64,000 bases of DNA from Dermacentor variabilis. Its lineage: Eukaryota; Arthropoda; Arachnida; Ixodida; Ixodidae. The stretch lies in contig NC_134568.1 of NCBI RefSeq assembly GCF_050947875.1, positions 264,893,815 through 264,957,814 on the forward strand, read 5' to 3'. The position numbers and the translations under genes are program-made. Under the pieces are notes generated by a model. It searched no databases, was not told the DNA's origin, and worked only from the letters and a program-made list of their open reading frames with translations. Positions within the stretch are counted from its first letter, which is position 1. Every line of letters begins with the position of its first letter. Of this stretch, positions 21,332 through 33,233 are shown piece by piece.

Positions 21332-24300
21332 ACTCACCCCAAAGAGGGTGTTCGTAGGCATTAGTCGGGAGTCGATGTCCGCGCCGCCGTCGTCCTCCGT
21401 CTCGGTGAAGTCTACCAAAGCGATCTCATAAACGAGTGTTGCGTTCGGCGGGATGCGAGGGAGGCACCCCTGGGCTCCGAATCCATACCCGCCGAGATCT
21501 TGGCGTGACATCCTTCGCCGCGTCGCATGCTCTGTACAGCGATGCGATGTGCAGCCCCAGTACTCCTAGTTCTTTCAGGCTGCGTTGCGGAGAAAACAAT
21601 CCTCTTTAGGCAGTATGTTGAAGCATTTTACTTGATTTTGTTTTTATCATTTGATAAGTGCCTTTACGCGTAGCGAAAGTGCTGTATTGTGTTGCAGTAC
21701 AAAATACTATATATTTCACGGCGAATACATTAAATGCTCATGCGACTAAATACACTAAATGCTACTCACCCCAAAGAGGCTGTTCGTAGGCATTAGTCGG
21801 GAGTCGATGACCGCGCCGCCGTCGTCCTCCGTCTCGGTGAAGTCTACCAAAGCGATCTCATAAACGAGTGTTGCGTTCGGCGGGATGCGAGGGAGGCACC
21901 CCTGGGCTCCGAATCCATACCCGCAGAGATCTTGACGTGACATCCTTCGCCCCGTCGCATGCTCTGTACAGCGATGCGATGTGCAGCCCCAGTACTCCTA
22001 GTTCTTTCAGGCTGCGTTGCGGAGAAAACACTCCTCTTTAGGCAGTATGTTGAAGCATTTTACTTGATTTTGTTTTTATCATTTGATAAGTGCCTTTACG
22101 CGTAGCGAAAGTGCTGTATTGTGTTGCAGTACAAAATGCTATATATTTCACCGCGAATACACTAAATGCTCATGCGACTAAATACACTAAATGCGACTCA
22201 CCCCAAAGAGGGTGTTCGTAGGCATTAGTCGGGAGTCGATGTCCGCGCCGCCGTCGTCCTCCGTCTCGGTGAAGTCTACCAAAGCGATCTCATAAACGAG
22301 TGTTGCGTTCGGCGGGATGCGAGGGAGGCACCCCTGGGCTCCGAATCCATACCCGCCGAGATCTTGACGTGACATCCTTCGCCCCGTCGCATGCTCTGTA
22401 CAGCGATGCGATGTGCAGCCCCAGTACTCCTAGTTCTTTCAGGCTGCGTTGCGGAGAAAACAATCCTCTTTAGGCAGTATGTTGAAGCATTTTACTTGAT
22501 TTTGTTTTTATCATTTGATAAGTGCCTTTACGCGTAGCGAAAGTGCTGTATTGTGTTGCAGTACAAAATACTATATATTTCACGGCGAATACACTAAATG
22601 CTCATGCGACTAAATACACTAAATGCTACTCACCCCAAAGAGGCTGTTCGTAGGCATTAGTCGGGAGTCGATGACCGCGCCGCCGTCGTCCTCCGTCTCG
22701 GTGAAGTCTACCAAAGCGATCTCATAAACGAGTGTTGCGTTCGGCGGGATGCGAGGGAGGCACCCCTGGGCTCCGAATCCATACCCGCAGAGATCTTGAC
22801 GTGACATCCTTCGCCCCGTCGCATGCTCTGTACAGCGATGCGATGTGCAGCCCCAGTACTCCTAGTTCTTTCAGGCTGCGTTGCGGAGAAAACACTCCTC
22901 TTTAGGCAGTATGTTGAAGCATTTTACTTGATTTTGTTTTTATCATTTGATAAGTGCCTTTACGCGTAGCGAAAGTGCTGTATTGTGTTGCAGTACAAAA
23001 TGCTATATATTTCACCGCGAATACACTAAATGCTCATGCGACTAAATACACTAAATGCGACTCACCCCAAAGAGGGTGTTCGTAGGCATTAGTCGGGAGT
23101 CGATGTCCGCGCCGCCGTCGTCCTCCGTCTCGGTGAAGTCTACCAAAGCGATCTCATAAACGAGTGTTGCGTTCGGCGGGATGCGAGGGAGGCACCCCTG
23201 GGCTCCGAATCCATACCCGCCGAGATCTTGACGTGACATCCTTCGCCCCGTCGCATGCTCTGTAAAGCGATGCGATGTGCAGCCCCAGTACTCCTAGTAC
23301 TTTCAGGCTGCGTTGCGGAGAAAACACTCCTCTTTAGGCAGTATGTTGAAGGATTTTACTTGATTTTGTTTTTATCATTTGATAAGTACCTTTACGCGTA
23401 GCGAAAGTGCTGTATTGTGTTGCAGTACAAAATGCTATATATTTCACCGCGAATACACTAAATGCTCATGCGACTAAATACACTAAATGCGACTCACCCC
23501 AAAGAGGGTGTTCGTAGGCATTAGTCGGGAGTCGATGTCCGCGCCGCCGTCGTCCTCCGTCTCGGTGAAGTCTACCAAAGCGATCTCATAAACGAGTGTT
23601 GCGTTCGGCGGGATGCGAGGGAGGCACCCCTGGGCTCCGAATCCATACCCGCCGAGATCTTGGCGTGACATCCTTCGCCGCGCCGCATGCTCTGTACAGC
23701 GATGCGATGTGCAGCCCCAGTACTCCTAGTTCTTTCAGGCTGCGTTGCGGAGAAAACAATCCTCTTTAGGCAGTATGTTGAAGCATTTTACTTGATTTTG
23801 TTTTTATCATTTGATAAGTGCCTTTACGCGTAGCGAAAGTGCTGTATTGTGTTGCAGTACAAAATACTATATATTTCACGGCGAATACATTAAATGCTCA
23901 TGCGACTAAATACACTAAATGCTACTCACCCCAAAGAGGCTGTTCGTAGGCATTAGTCGGGAGTCGATGACCGCGCCGCCGTCGTCCTCCGTCTCGGTGA
24001 AGTCTACCAAAGCGATCTCATAAACGAGTGTTGCGTTCGGCGGGATGCGAGGGAGGCACCCCTGGGCTCCGAATCCATACCCGCAGAGATCTTGACGTGA
24101 CATCCTTCGCCCCGTCGCATGCTCTGTACAGCGATGCGATGTGCAGCCCCAGTACTCCTAGTTCTTTCAGGCTGCGTTGCGGAGAAAACACTCCTCTTTA
24201 GGCAGTATGTTGAAGCATTTTACTTGATTTTGTTTTTATCATTTGATAAGTGCCTTTACGCGTAGCGAAAGTGCTGTATTGTGTTGCAGTACAAAATGCT

Positions 24301-25900
24301 ATATAGTTCACCGCGAATACACTAAATGCTCATGCGACTAAATACACTAAATGCGACTCACCCCAAAGAGGGTGTTCGTAGGCATTAGTCGGGAGTCGAT
24401 GTCCGCGCCGCCGTCGTCCTCCGTCTCGGTGAAGTCTACCAAAGCGATCTCATAAACGAGTGTTGCGTTCGGCGGGATGCGAGGGAGGCACCCCTGGGCT
24501 CCGAATCCATACCCGCCGAGATCTTGACGTGACATCCTTCGCCCCGTCGCATGCTCTGTACAGCGATGCGATGTGCAGCCCCAGTACTCCTAGTTCTTTC
24601 AGGCTGCGTTGCGGAGAAAACAATCCTCTTTAGGCAGTATGTTGAAGCATTTTACTTGATTTTGTTTTTATCATTTGATAAGTGCCTTTACGCGTAGCGA
24701 AAGTGCTGTATTGTGTTGCAGTACAAAATACTATATATTTCACGGCGAATACACTAAATGCTCATGCGACTAAATACACTAAATGCTACTCACCCCAAAG
24801 AGGCTGTTCGTAGGCATTAGTCGGGAGTCGATGACCGCGCCGCCGTCGTCCTCCGTCTCGGTGAAGTCTACCAAAGCGATCTCATAAACGAGTGTTGCGT
24901 TCGGCGGGATGCGAGGGAGGCACCCCTGGGCTCCGAATCCATACCCGCAGAGATCTTGACGTGACATCCTTCGCCCCGTCGCATGCTCTGTACAGCGATG
25001 CGATGTGCAGCCCCACTACTCCTAGTTCTTTCAGGCTGCGTTGCGGAGAAAACACTCCTCTTTAGGCAGTATGTTGAAGCATTTTGCTTGATTTTGTTTT
25101 TATCATTTGATAAGTGCCTTTACGCGTAGCGAAAGTGCTGTATTGTGTTGCAGTACAAAATGCTATATATTTCACCGCGAATACACTAAATGCTCATGCG
25201 ACTAAATACACTAAATGCGACTCACCCCAAAGAGGGTGTTCGTAGGCATTAGTCGGGAGTCGATGTCCGCGCCGCCGTCGCCCTCCGTCTCGGTGAAGTC
25301 TACCAAAGCGATCTCATAAACGAGTGTTGCGTTCGGCGGGATGCGAGGGAGGCACCCCTGGGCTCCGAATCCATACCCGCCGAGATCTTGACGTGACATC
25401 CTTCGCCCCGTCGCATGCTCTGTACAGCGATGCGATGTGCAGCCCCAGTACTCCTAGTTCTTTCAGGCTGCGTTGCGGAGAAAACACTCCTCTTTAGGCA
25501 GTATGTTGAAGCATTTTACTTGATTTTGTTTTTATCATTTGATAAGTGCCTTTACGCGTAGCGAAAGTGCTGTATTGTGTTGCAGTACAAAATGCTATAT
25601 ATTTCACCGCGAATACACTAAATGCTCATGCGACTAAATACACTAAATGCGACTCACCCCAAAGAGGGTGTTCGTAGGCATTAGTCGGGAGTCGATGTCC
25701 GCGCCGCCGTCGTCCTCCGTCTCGGTGAAGTCTACCAAAGCGATCTCATAAACGAGTGTTGCGTTCGGCGGGATGCGAGGGAGGCACCCCTGGGCTCCGA
25801 ATCCATACCCGCCGAGATCTTGACGTGACATCCTTCGCCCCGTAGCATGCTCTGTAAAGCGATGCGATGTGCAGCCCCAGTACTCCTAGTACTTTCAGGC
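21330..25900 (-). repeat. Array segment A: alternating variants (864-bp dimer)
   Basis: Copies with ATG at 21943, 22807, 24103 and 24967 share a set of changes (D45 to V, T53 to S, G7 to C in the MSRQD frame) and alternate with the common type. Copies at 21511 and 23671 share ttggcgtgacatccttcgcc. The block therefore looks like a five-unit segment duplicated once, with an extra unit near 25400-25831. Copies at 23239 and 25831 share tgtaaagcg, ctagtactttc and gaaggatttt on their right sides. Confidence 0.8.
21338..21579 (-). pseudogene. FKBP-domain exon, terminal copy of the array (FKBP6-like)
   Basis: This minus-strand exon runs from an acceptor (gtgttttctccgcaacgcag in the consensus unit) to donor GTGAGT, 242 nt. 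From the acceptor in phase 0 it reads HRIAVQSMRRGEGCHVKISA, matching the FKBP core before the 80s loop (pattern ...M-x-x-G-E-x-C-H-[IV]...). Then, one base out of register, it reads YGFGAQGCLPRIPPNATLVY followed by EIALVDF, matching the YAYG...IPPNATL.FE.EL.DF end of FKBP domains. Family spacing expects one more base (a Glu codon) between the two parts, so a single nucleotide appears lost near 21488. Read through, the first frame stops within the exon. The intron next to this copy (below 21330) is unique sequence leading to the TPR exon, so this is the ancestral position or its homogenised copy. FKBP domains are peptidyl-prolyl isomerases; FKBP6 itself is catalytically weak or inactive. Confidence 0.75.
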
Positions 25901-26089
25901 TGCGTTGCGGAGAAAACACTCCTCTTTAGGCAGTATGTTGAAGGATTTTACTTGATTTTGTTTTTATCATTTGATAAGTACCTTTACGCGTAGCGAAAGT
26001 GCTGTATTGTGTTGCAGTACAAAATACTACATACTTCACGGCGAATACACTAAATGCTCATGCGACTAAATACACTAAATGCGACTCAC

Positions 26090-26331
26090 CCCAAAGAGGG
26101 TGTTAATAGGCATTAGTCGGGAGTCGATGTCCGCGCCGCCGTCGTCCTCCGTCTCGGTGAAGTCTACCAAAGCGATCTCATAAACGAGTGTTGCGTTCGG
26201 CGGGATGCGAGGGAGGCACCCCTGGGCTCCGAATCCATACCCGCCGAGATCTTGACGTGACATCCTTCGCCCCGTCGCATGCTCTGTACAGCGATGCGAT
26301 GTGCAGCCTCAGTACTCCTAGTTCTTTCAGG
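26090..26331 (-). pseudogene. FKBP exon copy 12, acceptor destroyed
   Basis: At 26332 the usual c is a (caggatgcgttg), so on the minus strand the acceptor reads cgcat instead of cgcag. This is the only copy in which I noticed the loss of an invariant splice base. Its ATG-frame also carries T53 to I. Confidence 0.75.
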
Positions 26332-27379
26332 ATGCGTTGCGGAGAAAACACTCCTCTTTAGGCAGTATGTTGAAGCATTTTACTTGATTTTGTTTTTATC
26401 ATTTGATAAGTGCCTTTACGCGTAGCGAAAGTGCTGTATTGTGTTGCAGTACAAAATACTATATATTTCACGGCGAATACACTAAATGCTCATGCGACTA
26501 AATACACTAAATGCGACTCACCCCAAAGAGGGTGTTCGTAGGCATTAGTCGGGAGTCGATGTCCGCGCCGCCGTCGTCCTCCGTCTCGGTGAAGTCTACC
26601 AAAGCGATCTCATAAACGAGTGTTGCGTTCGGCGGGATGCGAGGGAGGCACCCCTGGGCTCCGAATCCATACCCACCGAGATCTTGACGTGACATCCTTC
26701 GCCCCGTCGCATGCTCTCTACAGCGATGCGATGTGCAGCCCCAGTACTCCTAGTTCTTTCAGGCTGCGTTGCGGAGAAAACACTCCTCTTTAGGCAGTAT
26801 GTTGAAGCATTTTACTTGATTTTGTTTTTATCATTTGATAAGTGCCTTTACGCGTAGCGAAAGTGCTGTATTGTGTTGCAGTACAAAATACTATATATTT
26901 CACGGCGAATACACTAAATGCTCATGCGACTAAATACACTAAATGCGACTCACCCCAAAGAGGGTGTTCGTAGGCATTAGTCGGGAGTCGATGTCCGCGC
27001 CGCCGTCGTCCTCCGTCTCGGTGAAGTCTACCAAAGCGATCTCATAAACGAGTGTTGCGTTCGGCGGGATGCGAGGGAGGCACCCCTGGGCTCCGAATCC
27101 ATACCCGCCGAGATCTTGACGTGACATCCTTCGCCCCGTCGCATGCTCTGTACAGCGATGCGATGTGCAGCCCCAGTACTCCTAGTTCTTTCAGGCTGCG
27201 TTGCGGAGAAAACACTCCTCTTTAGGCAGTATGTTGAAGCATTTTACTTGATTTTGTTTTTATCATTTGATAAGTGCCCTTACGCGTAGCGAAATATTCT
27301 GTTGCAGTACAAAATACTATATATTTCACGGCGAATACACTAAATGCTCATGCGACTAAATACACTAAATGCGACTCAC

Positions 27380-27621
27380 CCCAAAGAGGGTGTTCGTAGG
27401 CATCAGTCGGGAGTCGATGTCCGCGCCGCCGTCGTCCTCCGCCTCGGTGAAGTCTACCAAAGCGATCTAATAAACGAGTGTTGCGTTCGGCGGGATGCGA
27501 GGGAGGCACCCCTGGGCTCCTAATCCATACCCACCGAGATCTTGACGTGACATCCTTCGCCCCGTCGCATGCTCTGTACAGCGATGCGATGTGCAGCCCC
27601 AGTACTCCTAGTACTTTCAGG
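27380..27621 (-). pseudogene. FKBP exon copy 15 with stop codon
   Basis: A change at 27469 turns the Glu codon of V-Y-E-I into TAG (27469-27467). The copy also carries other private changes (ctcctaatcc) and is preceded by a 6-bp deletion in the intron. Confidence 0.85.
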
Positions 27622-29107
27622 CTGCGTTGCGGAGAAAACACTCCTCTTTAGGCAGTATGTTGAAGCATTTTACTTGATTTTGTTTTTATCATTTGATAAG
27701 TGCCTTTACGCGTAGCGAAAGTGCTGTATTGTGTTGCAGTACAAAATACTATATATTTCACGGCGAATACACTAAATGCTTATGCGACTAAATACACTAA
27801 ATGCGACTCACCCCAAAGAGGGTGTTCGTAGGCATTAGTCGGGAGTCGATGTCCGCGCCGCCGTCGTCCTCCGTCTCGGTGAAGTCTACCAAAGCGATCT
27901 CATAAACGAGTGTTGCGTTCGGCGGGATGCGAGGGAGGCACCCCTGGGCTCCGAATCCATACCCGCCGAGATCTTGACGTGACATCCTTCGCCCCGTCGC
28001 ATGCTCTGTACAGCGATGCGATGTGCAGCCTCAGTACTCCTAGTTCTTTCAGGCTGCGTTGCGGAGAAAACACTCCTCTTTAGGCAGTATATTGAAGCAT
28101 TTTACGTGATTTTGTTTTTATCATTTGATAAGTGCCTTTACGCGTAGCGAAAGTGCTGTATTGTGTTGCAGTACAAAATACTATATATTTCACGGCGAAT
28201 ACACTAAATGCTCATGCGACTAAATACACTAAATGCGACTCACCCCAAAGAGGGTGTTCGTAGGCATTAGTCGGGAGTCGATGTCCGCGCCGCCGTCGTC
28301 CTCCGTCTCGGTGAAGTCTACCAAAGCGATCTCATAAACGAGTGTTGCGTTCGGCGGGATGCGAGGGAGGCACCCCTGGGCTCCGAATCCATACCCGCCG
28401 AAATCTTGACGTGACATCCTTCGCCCCGTCGCATGCTCTGTACAGCGATGCGATGTGCAGCCTCAGTACTCCTAGTTCTTTCAGGCTGCGTTGCGGAGAA
28501 AACACTCCTCTTTAGGCAGTACGTTGAAGCATTTTACTTGATTTTGTTTTTATCATTTGATAAGTGCCTTTACGCGTAGCGAAAGTGCTGTGTTGTGTTG
28601 CAGTACAAAATACTATATATTTCACGGCGAATGCACTAAATGCTCATGCGACTAAATACACTAAATGCGACTCACCCCAAAGAGGGTGTTCGTAGGCATT
28701 AGTCGGGAGTCGATGTCCGCGCCGCCGTCGTCCTCCGTCTCGGTGAAGTCTACCAAAGCGATCTCATAAACGAGTGTTGCGTTCGGCGGGATGCGAGGGA
28801 GGCACCCCTGGGCTCCGAATCCATACCCGCCGAGATCTTGACGTGACATCCTTCGCCCCGTCGCATGCTCTGTACAGCGATGCGATGTGCAGCCTCAGTA
28901 CTCCTAGTTCTTTCAGGCTGCGTTGCGGAGAAAACACTCCTCTTTAGGCAGTATGTTGAAGCATTTTACTTGATTTTGTTTTTATCATTTGATAAGTGCC
29001 TTTACGCGTAGCGAAAGTGCTGTATTGTGTTGCAGTACAAAATACTATATATTTCACGGCGAATACACTAAATGCTCATGCGACTAAATACACTAAATGC
29101 GACTCAC

Positions 29108-29349
29108 CCCAAAGAGGGTGTTCGTAGGCATTAGTCGGGAGTCGATGTCCGCGCCGCCGTCGTCCTCCGTCTCGGTGAAGTCTACCAAAGCGATCTCATA
29201 AACGAGTGTTGCGTTCGGCGGGATGCGAGGGAGGCACCCCTAGGCTCCGAATCCATACCCGCCGAGATCTTGACGTGACATCCTTCGCCCCGTCGCATGC
29301 TCTGTACAGCGATGCGATGTGCAGCCTCAGTACTCCTAGTTCTTTCAGG
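29108..29349 (-). pseudogene. FKBP exon copy 19 with stop codon
   Basis: The change cccctaggctcc at about 29241 turns the Gln of G-A-Q-G into TAG (29242-29240). Confidence 0.85.
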
Positions 29350-31160
29350 CTGCGTTGCGGAGAAAACACTCCTCTTTAGGCAGTATGTTGAAGCATTTTA
29401 CTTGATTTTGTTTTTATCATTTGATAAGTGCCTTTACGCGTAGCGAAAGTGCTGTATTGTGTTGCAGTACAAAATACTATATATTTCACGGCGAATACAC
29501 TAAATGCTCATGCGACTAAATACACTAAATGCGACTCACCCAAAAGAGGGTGTTCGTAGGCATTAGTCGGGAGTAGATGTCCGCGCCGCCGTCGTCCTCC
29601 GTCTCGGTGAAGTCTACCAAAGCGATCTCATAAACGAGTGTTGCGTTCGGCGGGATGCGAGGGAGGCACCCCTGGGCTCCGAATCCATACCCGCCGAGAT
29701 CTTGACGTGACATCCTTCGAACCGTCGCATGCTCTGTACAGCTATGCGATGTGCAGCCTCAGTACTCCTAGTTCTTTCAGGCTGCGTTGCGGAGAAAACA
29801 CTCCTCTTTAGGCAGTATGTTGAAGCATTTTACTTGATTTTGTTTTTATCATTTGATAAGTGCCTTTACGCGTAGCGAAAGTGCTGTATTGTGTTGCAGT
29901 ACAAAATACTATATATTTCACGGCGAATACACTAAATTCTCATGCGACTAAATACACTAAATGCGACTCACCCCAAAGAGGGTGTTCGTAGGCATTAGTC
30001 GGGAGTCGATGTCCGCGCTGGCGTCGTCCTCCGTCTCGGTGAAGTCTACCAAAGCGATCTCATAAACGAGTGTTGCGTTCGGCGGGATGCGAGGGAGGCA
30101 CCCCTGGGCTCCGAATCCATACCCGCCGAGATCTTGACGTGACATCCTTCGCCCCGTCGCATGCTCTGCACAGCGATGCGATGTGCAGCCTCAGTACTCC
30201 TAGTTCTTTCAGGCTGCGTTGCGAAGAAAACACTCCTCTTTAGGCAGTATGTTGAAGCATTTTACTTGATTTTGTTTTTATCATTTGATAAGTGCCTTTA
30301 CGCGTAGCGAAAGTGCTGTATTGTGTTGCAGTACAAAATACTATATATTTCACGGCGAATACACTAAATGCTCATGCGACTAAATACACTAAATGCGACT
30401 CACCCCAAAGAGGGTGTTCGTAGGCATTAGTCGGGAGTCGATGTCCGCGCCGCCGTCGTCCTCCGTCTCGGTGAAGTCTACCAAAGCGATCTCATAAACG
30501 AGTGTTGCGTTCGGCGGGATGCGAGGGAGGCACCCCTGGGCTCCGAATCCATACCCGCCGAGATCTTGACGTGACATCCTTCGCCCCGTCGCATGCTCTG
30601 TACAGCGATGCGATGTGCAGCCTCAGTACTCCTAGTTCTTTCAGGCTGCGTTGCGGGGAAAACACTCCTCTTTAGGCAGTATGTTGAAGCATTTTACTTG
30701 ATTTTTTTTTATCATTTCATAAGTGCCTTTACGCGTAGCGAAAGTGCTGTATTGTGTTGCAGTACAAAATACTATATATTTCACGGCGAATACACTAAAT
30801 GCTCATGCGACTAAATACACTAAATGCGACTCACCCCAAAGAGGGTGTTCGTAGGCATTAGTCGGGAGTCGATGTCCGCGCCGCCGTCGTCCTCCGTCTC
30901 GGTGAAGTCTACCAAAGCGATCTCATAAACGAGTGTTGCGTTCGGCGGGATGCGAGGGAGGCACCCCTGGGCTCCGAATCCATACCCGCCGAGATCTTGA
31001 CGTGACATCCTTCGCCCCGTCGCATGCTCTGTACAGCGATGCGATGTGCAGCCTCAGTACTCCTAGTTCTTTCAGGCTGCGTTGCGGAGAAAACACTCCT
31101 CTTTAGGCAGTATGTTGAAGCATTTTACTTGATTTTGTTTTTATCATTTGATAAGTGCCT

Positions 31161-31289
31161 ATTCCGGCGGCTAGCTTCCCACGCTATGCGTGCCGTCCTC
31201 GCACCTGTTAAAGCTTTTCCTAGACGCTAGAACTATACTATTCCTACGCAACCTTGAGCGATCTGAAAGCCCGTTTCCAAGCCTGGCCT
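31161..31289. repeat. 129-bp insert 1 in the array
   Basis: A non-432 sequence beginning attccggcggctagc, followed by a second copy of the 86-bp intron end (ggctgcgttgcgg ... aagtgcct). On the minus strand it therefore stands directly behind a complete duplicated splice acceptor. A CAG followed by GTGCGA lies 85 nt into the insert, so it could behave as an alternative short exon. Confidence 0.9.
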
Positions 31290-33104
31290 GGCTGCGTTGC
31301 GGAGAAAACACTCCTCTTTAGGCAGTATGTTGAAGCATTTTACTTGATTTTGTTTTTATCATTTGATAAGTGCCTTTACGCGTAGCGAAAGTGCTGTATT
31401 GTGTTGCAGTACAAAATACTATTTATTTCACGGCGAATACACTAAATGCTCATGCGACTAAATACACTAAATGCGACTCACCCCAAAGAGGGTGTTCGTA
31501 GGCATTAGTCGGGAGTCGATGTCCGCGCCGCCGTCGTCCTCCGTCTCGGTGAAGTCTACCAAAGCGATCTCATAAACGAGTGTTGCGTTCGGCGGGATGC
31601 GAGGGAGGCACCCCTGGGCTCCGAATCCATACCCGCCGAGATCTTGACGTGACATCCTTCGAACCGTCGCATGCTCTGTACAGCTATGCGATGTGCAGCC
31701 TCAGTACTCCTAGTTCTTTCAGGCTGCGTTGCGGAGAAAACACTCCTCTTTAGGCAGTATGTTGAAGCATTTTACTTGATTTTGTTTTTATCATTTGATA
31801 AGTGCCTTTACGCGTAGCGAAAGTGCTGTATTGTGTTGCAGTACAAAATACTATATATTTCACGGCGAATACACTAAATTCTCATGCGACTAAATACACT
31901 AAATGCGACTCACCCCAAAGAGGGTGTTCGTAGGCATTAGTCGGGAGTCGATGTCCGCGCTGGCGTCGTCCTCCGTCTCGGTGAAGTCTACCAAAGCGAT
32001 CTCATAAACGAGTGTTGCGTTCGGCGGGATGCGAGGGAGGCACCCCTGGGCTCCGAATCCATACCCGCCGAGATCTTGACGTGACATCCTTCGCCCCGTC
32101 GCATGCTCTGCACAGCGATGCGATGTGCAGCCTCAGTACTCCTAGTTCTTTCAGGCTGCGTTGCGAAGAAAACACTCCTCTTTAGGCAGTATGTTGAAGC
32201 ATTTTACTTGATTTTGTTTTTATCATTTGATAAGTGCCTTTACGCGTAGCGAAAGTGCTGTATTGTGTTGCAGTACAAAATACTATATATTTCACGGCGA
32301 ATACACTAAATGCTCATGCGACTAAATACACTAAATGCGACTCACCCCAAAGAGGGTGTTCGTAGGCATTAGTCGGGAGTCGATGTCCGCGCCGCCGTCG
32401 TCCTCCGTCTCGGTGAAGTCTACCAAAGCGATCTCATAAACGAGTGTTGCGTTCGGCGGGATGCGAGGGAGGCACCCCTGGGCTCCGAATCCATACCCGC
32501 CGAGATCTTGACGTGACATCCTTCGCCCCGTCGCATGCTCTGTACAGCGATGCGATGTGCAGCCTCAGTACTCCTAGTTCTTTCAGGCTGCGTTGCGGGG
32601 AAAACACTCCTCTTTAGGCAGTATGTTGAAGCATTTTACTTGATTTTTTTTTTTATCATTTGATAAGTGCCTTTACGCGTAGCGAAAGTGCTGTATTGTG
32701 TTGCAGTACAAAATACTATATATTTCACGGCGAATACACTAAATGCTCATGCGACTAAATACACTAAATGCGACTCACCCCAAAGAGGGTGTTCGTAGGC
32801 ATTAGTCGGGAGTCGATGTCCGCGCCGCCGTCGTCCTCCGTCTCGGTGAAGTCTACCAAAGCGATCTCATAAACGAGTGTTGCGTTCGGCGGGATGCGAG
32901 GGAGGCACCCCTGGGCTCCGAATCCATACCCGCCGAGATCTTGACGACACATCCTTCGCCCCGTCGCATGCTCTGTACAGCGATGCGATGTGCAGCCTCA
33001 GTACTCCTAGTTCTTTCAGGCTGCGTTGCGGAGAAAACACTCCTCTTTAGGCAGTATGTTGAAGCATTTTACTTGATTTTGTTTTTATCATTTGATAAGT
33101 GCCT

Positions 33105-33233
33105 ATTCCGGCGGCTAGCTTCCCACGCTATGCGTGCCGTCCTCGCACCTGTTAAAGCTTTTCCTAGACGCTAGAACTATACTATTCCTACGCAACCTTG
33201 AGCGATCTGAAAGCCCGTTTCCAAGCCTGGCCT
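33105..33233. repeat. 129-bp insert 2 in the array
   Basis: Same sequence, junctions and 86-bp duplication as the insert at 31161. It belongs to the tetramer-plus-insert higher-order repeat. Confidence 0.9.
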
